Shown in pieces: positions 20,109-25,967 of a DNA stretch of 25,967 nt; the stretch's first letter is position 1; every line of letters starts with the position of its first letter. Below the pieces are notes generated by a model that saw nothing but the letters and a program-made list of their open reading frames with translations, was not told the origin of the DNA and ran no database searches. Both the position numbers and the translations under genes were made by a program. Origin of the DNA: Butyriboletus loyo (lineage: Eukaryota; Basidiomycota; Agaricomycetes; Boletales; Boletaceae); NCBI GenBank assembly GCA_038093515.1, contig JBBPSI010000307.1, positions 1-25,967 of the forward strand, written 5' to 3'.

Positions 20109-21407
20109 TTATAGAGACAAAGGAGAAAGAGAGAGCATGGACCAAACTTCTTCAAACCTCTGCCATGTCAGATTCTTTGTAAAGATATCTGCTGCTTGTT
20201 GTTGAGTAGGAGTATAGAAGAGAGTAATCTCCTTATCCTCGATGCATTCCCGAATGTAATGAAACGGAATTGCAATGTGTTTGCTGTGTCCTTCAATGGC
20301 AGGATTGGAAGCCAGAAATATAGCTCCCTGATTATCAACTAGAAGGGGTAAAGGACCAAGTCTGTATCCCATCTCAAAGAACAAGGAGCACACCCAAGAG
20401 AGCTGTTTAGCAGTCTCGGTCATGCCCATATATTCTGCTTCGGTTGACGAGTGAGCAATCTTGCGTTGTCGTCTGGATAACCATGATACTATGCCAGATG
20501 CTAGAAATATACAATAACCAGTTGTTGAATGATGGGTCTCAATATTGCCTGCCCAGTCAGTGTCGCTGTATGCAATAAAGCCAGAATTGGCTCTCGGACC
20601 AGACTGGCTGTGTCCGGAATACATTATGCAAAGGTCTGGAGTTCCAACCAGATAGCGGACTATATAGAGTGCTCTTTGCAAATGTTCTTCTGATGGATTG
20701 GAAGAGAATTGCGACATTTTGATGACAGCATGAGCAATATCGGGTCTAGATCCGAGCATTATGAATAGGAGGGATCTGATGACAGATTGATATTGTGAAC
20801 GCAAAGATGGTGTTGCTTCGGTGGTTGATGGTGAAGGATTATAACCAGAAGGAAGAGGTGTGCGTGCGGGTTTTGCATTTTCAAGCTTGAATCGTTTTAT
20901 GACCTTCTGTGCGTAATCGCACTGATCCAGCCTCAGGGTACAATTCTCAATATCACCTGCCCAATCAGTGTTGCTGTATGCAATGAAGCCAGAATTGGCT
21001 CTCGGACCAGTCTGGCTGTGTCCGGAATACATTATGCAAAGGTCTGGAGTTCCAACCAGATAGTGGACTATATAGAGTGCTCTTTGCAAATGTTCTTCTG
21101 ATGGATTGGAAGAAAACTGCGACATTTTGATGACAGCATGAGCGATATCGGGTCTAGATCCAAGCATGATGAATAGGAGGGGTCTGATGACAGATTGATA
21201 TTGTGAATGCAAAGATGGCGTTGCTTCGGTGGTTGATGGTGAAGGATTATAACCAGAAGGAAGAGGGGTGCGTGCGGGTTTTGCATTTTCAAGCTTGAAT
21301 CGTTTTATGACCTTCTGTGTGTAATCGCACTGATCCAGCCTCAGGGTACAGTTTCTTCGATCCCTGGTAATCCGCATGCCTAAATACTCTTTTGCTTCTC
21401 CAAGGTC
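20109..21407 (-). pseudogene. copia RT C-terminus and RNase H, with a duplicated segment
   Basis: Open from after the TGA at 21408-21410 to the true stop at 20109. Begins DLGEAKEYLGMRITRD (end of RT). A 136-residue block starting NCTLRLDQCDY and ending TDWAGDIE then occurs twice, with seven residue differences. Only the second copy continues into the full RNase H: TDWAG (first Asp), STEAEYMGM (Glu), LLVDNQGAI (Asp), then ADIFTK and a C-terminal tail. The RNase H catalytic residues therefore survive once. As part of a broken polyprotein it is not expected to be functional. Confidence 0.9.
20536..21348. repeat. in-frame tandem duplication of 408 bp inside copia pol
   Basis: Two direct copies, about 20536-20940 and 20944-21348, aligned at an offset of exactly 408 bp (136 codons). 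They differ at a small number of positions, seven of which change the residue (for example HSQYQ/RSQYQ, VIRP/VIRS, HYLVG/RYLVG). The frame stays open through both copies. It looks like unequal crossing-over or replication slippage after insertion. Confidence 0.92.
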
Positions 21408-23123
21408 TCAACTCTCCCAAGTCTTCATAAAGTGCTTCTTGTGAGTGAGGACTTGTGCTTTATCACTACCCATAAAAAGAGCATCATCAACATATATAAC
21501 TAAAATAATGATGACTTTCCGAATGAATTTAATATAAGTTCCCAGGTCAGACAAGGTACGCTTGAAACCTTGTTTGATAAGTGATAAATGCAAGGCTTTG
21601 TTCCATTGAAGGGCCACTTGCTTGAGGCCATAGATAGCTTTCCGTAGGCGACAGACTTTACTTTCTGAGCCTTTTTGAGCGAAACCCTCAGGTTGTTCCA
21701 TATAGATTTCTTCGTCAAGATCTCTGAAGAGAAATGCGGTCTTGACATCTAGAGCCTCAATTTCCCAATCTTCTAAGGCAGCTAGAGCTAAGAGAATCCT
21801 AATGGTTTCAAACCTGGCAACTGGTGAGAAGGTTTCCTCATAATCAATTCCGAAGATTTGGGTAAAGCCTTTTGCTACCCAGCGAGACTTGTATCGTCCA
21901 TCGCTTTTTCATACATTTATCCATTTCCCTTTAATGACTTGACGTCCCTTGGGAAGATCTACCAGATCCCATACTCGTTGTTCTTGAAATGACTTGTATT
22001 CCTCTCCCATGGTGGTTAGCCATAAGGATCTCTCGGCAGGAGGTAATCTCATTACTGCCTTGTGAGACTGTGGGATACCATCGACATTAGCAGCAGCTAG
22101 AAGAGATTTAATCCACTTAGTGCTGTACATCTGTCCTAAGTCATCTTCTTCATTTGTGGGTCTCGGTTGATTAACCGGTTGTGGAGTAGCAATTAACTCC
22201 TCCTGAATAGGATCCAGTCCTTGATTTATCTCTCGTTCTATCTCGATTGGAGGTTGATTCCCATAAGCATTATCTGGGACAATCCGTGGAATACGGATGC
22301 GAGTAGGACGAGGATTAAAGTCCTGACCTGTCTGCAAGAAATCTGGATTAGTGATCATTGGGATTGGAGCACCTTGAGACCGTAAATCCTGATCGAACTC
22401 ATCATATAAATCACTTTGGTGACCTCGAGCACGAATATCTCGAGTCGGATGATGTTGATGAGGACAATTACGAAATTCAGTAATTCATTCAGGATATACT
22501 CTTGTTGGAGGTAAGAAAGTGGAAGGACGAATCCGACCAGGATCTTCAAATGTTTCCAATGGAGGTATCATTTGACGTTTATGTTGGTGTCGATCCATTA
22601 TGGACGATCTATGTCCAGTATCTGGCATTTCTCTTTTAACTCCAGGATGTGGAGGTGAGAATAACAGTGGTTGTTCTTGATGAACAAAATCAGGAGATGG
22701 AGGATCGAGGATTAAAGGTGATGGTGGATGTTCAGGGACAACCCATGGTGAAGGTGTGACAGATGGTTGAGGAGATGGTTGTTGCATGTCATCAGGATTT
22801 AAAATGGGGGAAATAGGTGGTAGGCCTTCGCGTATTATACCGGTTCCATCAAAATGTACTCCTAATGGAGGTGGCTCGTCAGCTCTTTGTTGATTTGATG
22901 GTGGGGCGTCAGATGTACTATCTTCATCATCTCCATCTTCATCAGCATCTGTTGGAAGAATAGGAGGCAGAATTGCGGCTTGTCTGTTGTTCTGTTCTTT
23001 GGAACAATATGGGAAGTTTTCTTCGTCAAAAGTCGCAACAGACTCTACTAGAACTCGTCTTCGGGTTGGAGACCAAAAGCGATAGCCTTTGGTGCCAGAT
23101 TCATATCCAATGAAGGTGGCTTG
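21408..23123 (-). pseudogene. copia linker and reverse transcriptase, with three in-frame TGA codons
   Basis: One continuous frame interrupted by TGA at 22487-22485, 21911-21909 and 21410-21408. It opens with ATFIGYESGTKGYRFW, the tail of the integrase C-terminal region, then a long Pro-rich linker. RT begins around MGEEYKSFQEQRVWDLV, continues WVAKGFTQIFGIDYEETFSP and ALDVKTAFLFRDLDEEIYM, and has the catalytic VIYVDDALFMG near 21480-21498. The normal Gly of the FL.GDL motif is replaced (FLFRDL). RT motifs are otherwise well kept, so decay is moderate. Confidence 0.9.
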
Positions 23124-23628
23124 TGTTATAATCATAACATTTTATTTGTACACTTCATACACTTTCAACTCAGACTTAGTTGTTTTCACTTTCAAAGGTC
23201 ACGTGACATAGCGCACGTGATCATGGGAACTTACATGTGATCTCTTGCTGACTAAGTATATGATGTCATGGCCTAGACCAGGCCTAGACTCTATGACGTC
23301 ACGACACATGTATTTAATCTCCGTTTACTTCTCTTCTTTTTGATCCCCGCGCCTCGTGTGGTTAATCACCGTTGCGCTTCTCTTCTTAGTCTAGCCATGT
23401 ATAGTAATTCCTCACACGCACAGCATGGTCTGTGCGCATCTCTGTACAATATAAAAAGGGGCTCGTGATTAGACTAGGATTCCCTAGCTTTAACCACTTA
23501 TCTTATTTGCTGGCAACAGTTGAGAGATTAAGATTTGAGCTATCCTCATTACACCTCGCCAGTACTTGTGTAGTACTGCAACAGTAGTGGAACTTTGTGT
23601 GACTTGATAACTTCGTTGTCTCATAACA
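23124..23628 (+). mobile_element. solo LTR B inserted in copia pol
   Basis: 505 bp, TGTTATAATCATAAC..CTCATAACA, similar to LTRs A and C, with CACGTG boxes, a TGACGTCA site and a TATA box (aatataaaaagg). Flanks are gcttg (left) and gcttt (right), a 5-bp target duplication with one mismatch. It separates KLSPKSEKA from ATFIGYESG. Insert plus duplication is 510 bp, so the two sides stay in the same frame number. No internal sequence is attached. Confidence 0.88.
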
Positions 23629-25289
23629 GCTTTTTCCGATTTCGGAGACAACTTGTTTTCCCTGAGTTCCTTCTTTATAAAAACATATGCAAGACATCCA
23701 AATACCCAGAAATATGATATATCCAGTTTCTCCCCAGAGAACATCTCGATGGAGGTTTTCCAATTATGACGACGCATCGGTTGGCAATTGTAGATATGAA
23801 GTGAGGTTTCGGTTGCATCCTGCCAGAAGATTTTTGGTAGACAGGCAGTATGGCGCATGGCTTCTTCTTTTTCCAGGATGGTCCTATTAAATCGCTCTGC
23901 ACGTCCATTCTGTTGAGGGGTATGAGGTACAGAGAGCTGGTGCTCAATGCCCCTGGACAAGAGGAACGTCTGAATGTCTTTTGACATGTATTCCCCCCCA
24001 TGATCCGAACGGACAGCAAGAAGCGAAGACTGGGTCTGACGTTCAGCCCAGATGACCACTTCCTTAAAAGCATCAGCTGCCTCAGATTTAAGGCGTAAAA
24101 ACCGCACAACTGCAAAAGCAGAGAAGTCATTGATAAAAGTTAAAATGTAGCGCTTCTGAGTCTGAGAGTGTGTGGGGAATTCAACCAAGTCGGAATGCAC
24201 TAGCCCAAGGACCCGAGATGCGCGTTTGGATGAAGGCGCATAGGGACGTTCATGCATCTTGCCTAAGGCACAGCCTTGACAAGGAATGACATCAGAAGGT
24301 TCAGGTATTAACGGCATACCCTTTATGTTCTTGTAAGCATGGCGTAACACGTTCTTGGATGGATAACCAAAACGGTGGTGCCACAACGAAGAAGATCCAA
24401 CATCCTGCAAGGAGTGGATCCCGACATCTGGAGTTAGCATTTTAGCCTGAAACCAGTGAAGGGGATTGTTCGGAAGCAAGGCAGAAGCCTGCACTACCAA
24501 ACATCCTTGAGGGTTCCAAATCTTGGTTTGATTGGTAATTTCGCATTGATAACCTTCCTTGGTTAGAGCGGTGACCGATAAGAGTCTATGGGCTGCTTGA
24601 GGCGCATACCAAACTCCTGTAAGCTCCAAAGAAATGGGCTTATCCTTCCCTAGTTGCTGTGATAACAACACAGTACCAGGTCCAAACATTTTCATGGTTG
24701 CGCCATTTGCTGTGATCGCAATTCTCTCGGTATCTCCAAGATCCATGAAGTCTTCAACATGTGGTGTGACATGGTCTGTGCAACCGCTGTCAATCATCCA
24801 GGCATTGGAAAGAAGATCCTTCTTTGAAGGGACATCTCCTGATGTGTAAGCTCCCGCAATATACAGATCACCAAGATCGAATTCATCGTTGTAATCATAT
24901 ACAGCATCATAGTCCTCAGCATCTCGCTGGTATGTAGAGTCCCAGACATTAATGTCACGGGAGTCAAGACCGTGCTTCCAAGTGCCATCAGCATGACGAG
25001 CAGTGTTTCCATAAAAGGACTCTTCATCCTTCTCATTGATTGACTCTATAAATGTCGAAAGACAGACTGCCTTCACTTTGCGTTCCTTCTTCTTTGGCTG
25101 ACCACGAGACCCTGAAGGTTTAGAGGGAATCGCGGTGTTTCCGAAAGGAGTGTGAGGAAGACGCACTAGCATCTCCATCCTTGAAATATGGTGATGCGAG
25201 GGGTGGTCCCATTGGATCATCATCTCCCCAACCAGCTTGACCAACGGTAGATTCAGTTTCCATTGGGAAATCTGTAAGCGTGTGGTCAC
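23629..25289 (-). pseudogene. copia protease and integrase region
   Basis: Open on the minus strand up to the LTR B junction. Protease active site WMIDSGCTDHVT near 24774-24803. Integrase: SLWHHRFGYPSKNV with the following C..C pair (zinc-binding HHCC), then VHSDLVEF, SDHGGEY and TPQQNGRAERFNRTILE, which supply the D,D-35-E triad (about 24190, 23998 and 23900). It ends ELRENKLSPKSEKA at the insertion site. The region upstream of about 25120 is out of frame with the gag remnant, so a frameshift lies near 25120-25180. The domains themselves are intact, suggesting loss of function came mainly from insertions and frameshift. Confidence 0.9.
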
Positions 25290-25446
25290 CTAGTTGTGTT
25301 TTGCCCAACTCTACAATGTTGGCAAATCCATCCATGTCCATCTCTACTTCATTCGCACATCCTTTCCCTTTTCCCTTTCCTCGACGTGTCTTGAAACCGG
25401 AGTGATTGTTTGTTTGCTCATTACAGTTTGCTCTGGATCCTGAAGG
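25120..25446 (-). pseudogene. copia gag C-terminal remnant
   Basis: Reads PSGSRANCNEQTNN, then RRGKGKGKG and an acidic stretch (ANEVEMDMDGFANIV), ending SSSHSFRKHRDSL with a stop at 25120. Basic and acidic blocks between the zinc knuckle and protease fit the end of copia gag. The zinc knuckle itself would lie to the right, beyond LTR C. The frame is shifted relative to protease-integrase. Confidence 0.65.
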
Positions 25447-25967
25447 TGTTATAATCATAACATTTTATTCGTACACTTCGTACACTTTCAAATCGGACTT
25501 AGTCGTTTTTACTTTCGAAAGGTCACGTGACATAGCACACGTGATCGTGGGAACTTACATGTGATCCATTGCTGACTAAGCATATGATGTCATGACCTAG
25601 ACCAGGCCTAGACTCTATGACGTCACGACACATGTATTTAATCTCCGTTTACTTCTCTTCTTTTTGATCCCCGCGCCTCGTGTGGTTAATCACCGTTGCG
25701 CTTCTCTTCTTTAGTCTATCCATGTATAGTAGTTCATCTCACGCACAGCATGGTCTGTGCGCACTTCTGTACAATATATAAAGGCTCGTGGTTAGACTAG
25801 GATTCCCTAGTTTTAACCACTTGTCTATTTGCTGGCAACAGTTGAGGATTAAGTTGAAGCTCCTTGATTCCATCTTGCCAGGTCTTTGTGTAGACCTGCA
25901 ACTGTAGTGGGACCTCGTGTGAAAGGGTACTACGTGCTAGCATTCGACTGCGCGTTGCCTCGCAACA
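25447..25967 (+). mobile_element. LTR C (younger family), inserted in copia gag, reaching the window edge
   Basis: Starts TGTTATAATCATAAC like B, shares the CACGTG, TGATGTCA/TGACGTCA and TATA (aatatataaagg) motifs, and ends TCGCAACA exactly at the last base, which may be its true end. The final 50 bases differ from A and B. Left flank is gaagg; the right flank is outside, so solo LTR and full element cannot be told apart. Confidence 0.8.

Larger units (their letters stand above)
19785..25967 (-). mobile_element. degenerate Ty1/copia retrotransposon with nested LTRs B and C
   Basis: Read right to left: gag remnant, protease, integrase, reverse transcriptase, RNase H, polypurine tract, 3' LTR. 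Protease-integrase-RT-RNase H is the copia order (gypsy has integrase last). The element is defective: LTR C cuts gag, LTR B cuts pol, gag and pol are out of frame, three TGA codons interrupt pol, and a 408-bp segment is duplicated. Its 5' LTR and the gag N-terminus lie beyond the right edge. Confidence 0.9.

Noticed and set aside
21408..22487. TGA read as an amino acid (altered code or recoding)
   Set aside because: Host genes here (PET8, carboxypeptidase) end with TGA, and the same element is also cut by LTR insertions and a frameshift, so decay explains it.
19785..25967. Active copia retrotransposon
   Set aside because: Broken gag/pol frame, three stops and two nested LTRs rule out an autonomous element, although the domains are well preserved.
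1..25967. CRISPR array, rRNA, tRNA genes or a bacterial-type operon
   Set aside because: No regularly spaced short repeats, no convincing tRNA fold or rRNA sequence seen; gene structure is eukaryotic throughout.

Overview
The window comes from a fungal nuclear chromosome, most likely a basidiomycete of the Agaricomycetes type. The reasons are many introns of about 49-60 nt with GT..AG ends, compact genes on both strands, closest recognisable families of basidiomycete type, and remains of Ty1/copia retrotransposons. A Rhizoctonia-like lineage is possible but is only a guess. All gene models were spliced by hand from the sequence, and the exons given keep the reading frame from start to stop.

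Layout, left to right. 1-896 (-): the 5' part of a plasma-membrane Na+/H+ antiporter (NHA1 family), running off the left edge. 897-3049: gene-poor, with a possible 216-bp solo LTR and a weak P450-like relic. 3050-4972 (-): a serine carboxypeptidase (S10) pseudogene. 6307-8333 (-): its intact 11-exon paralogue with a complete Ser-Asp-His triad. 8334-10209: no convincing gene apart from one small spliced ORF candidate. 10210-11957 (-): a cation diffusion facilitator with DxxxD metal sites, whose model needs a 7-nt microexon. 12542-14462 (+): NOP12, a nucleolar RNA-binding protein. 14680-16478 (-): SEN54, a tRNA-splicing endonuclease subunit, convergent with NOP12. 16640-17744 (+): PET8/SAM carrier, divergent from SEN54 across a 161-bp shared promoter. 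17745-18837: transposon debris including a Myb/SANT-like fragment.

18838-25967 is nested retrotransposon territory. An old copia element on the minus strand (3' LTR, polypurine tract, then RNase H, RT, integrase, protease and gag remains read right to left) is broken by three in-frame TGA codons, a gag/pol frameshift and a 408-bp tandem duplication. LTRs of a second, younger family sit inside this material three times: A (solo, perfect GATAT target duplication), B (solo, inside the pol frame) and C (inside gag, reaching the right edge). The copia 3' LTR also faces a second, inverted copy of itself, forming a 1.2-kb palindrome.

The host genes are housekeeping functions (ion balance, vacuolar or secreted proteolysis, metal transport, rRNA processing, tRNA splicing, mitochondrial SAM import) and do not form a pathway. 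I found no CRISPR, no rRNA or tRNA gene and no convincing novel system. The most informative oddities are the predicted microexon, the GC-AG intron, the decayed carboxypeptidase beside its intact twin, and the nested LTR architecture.
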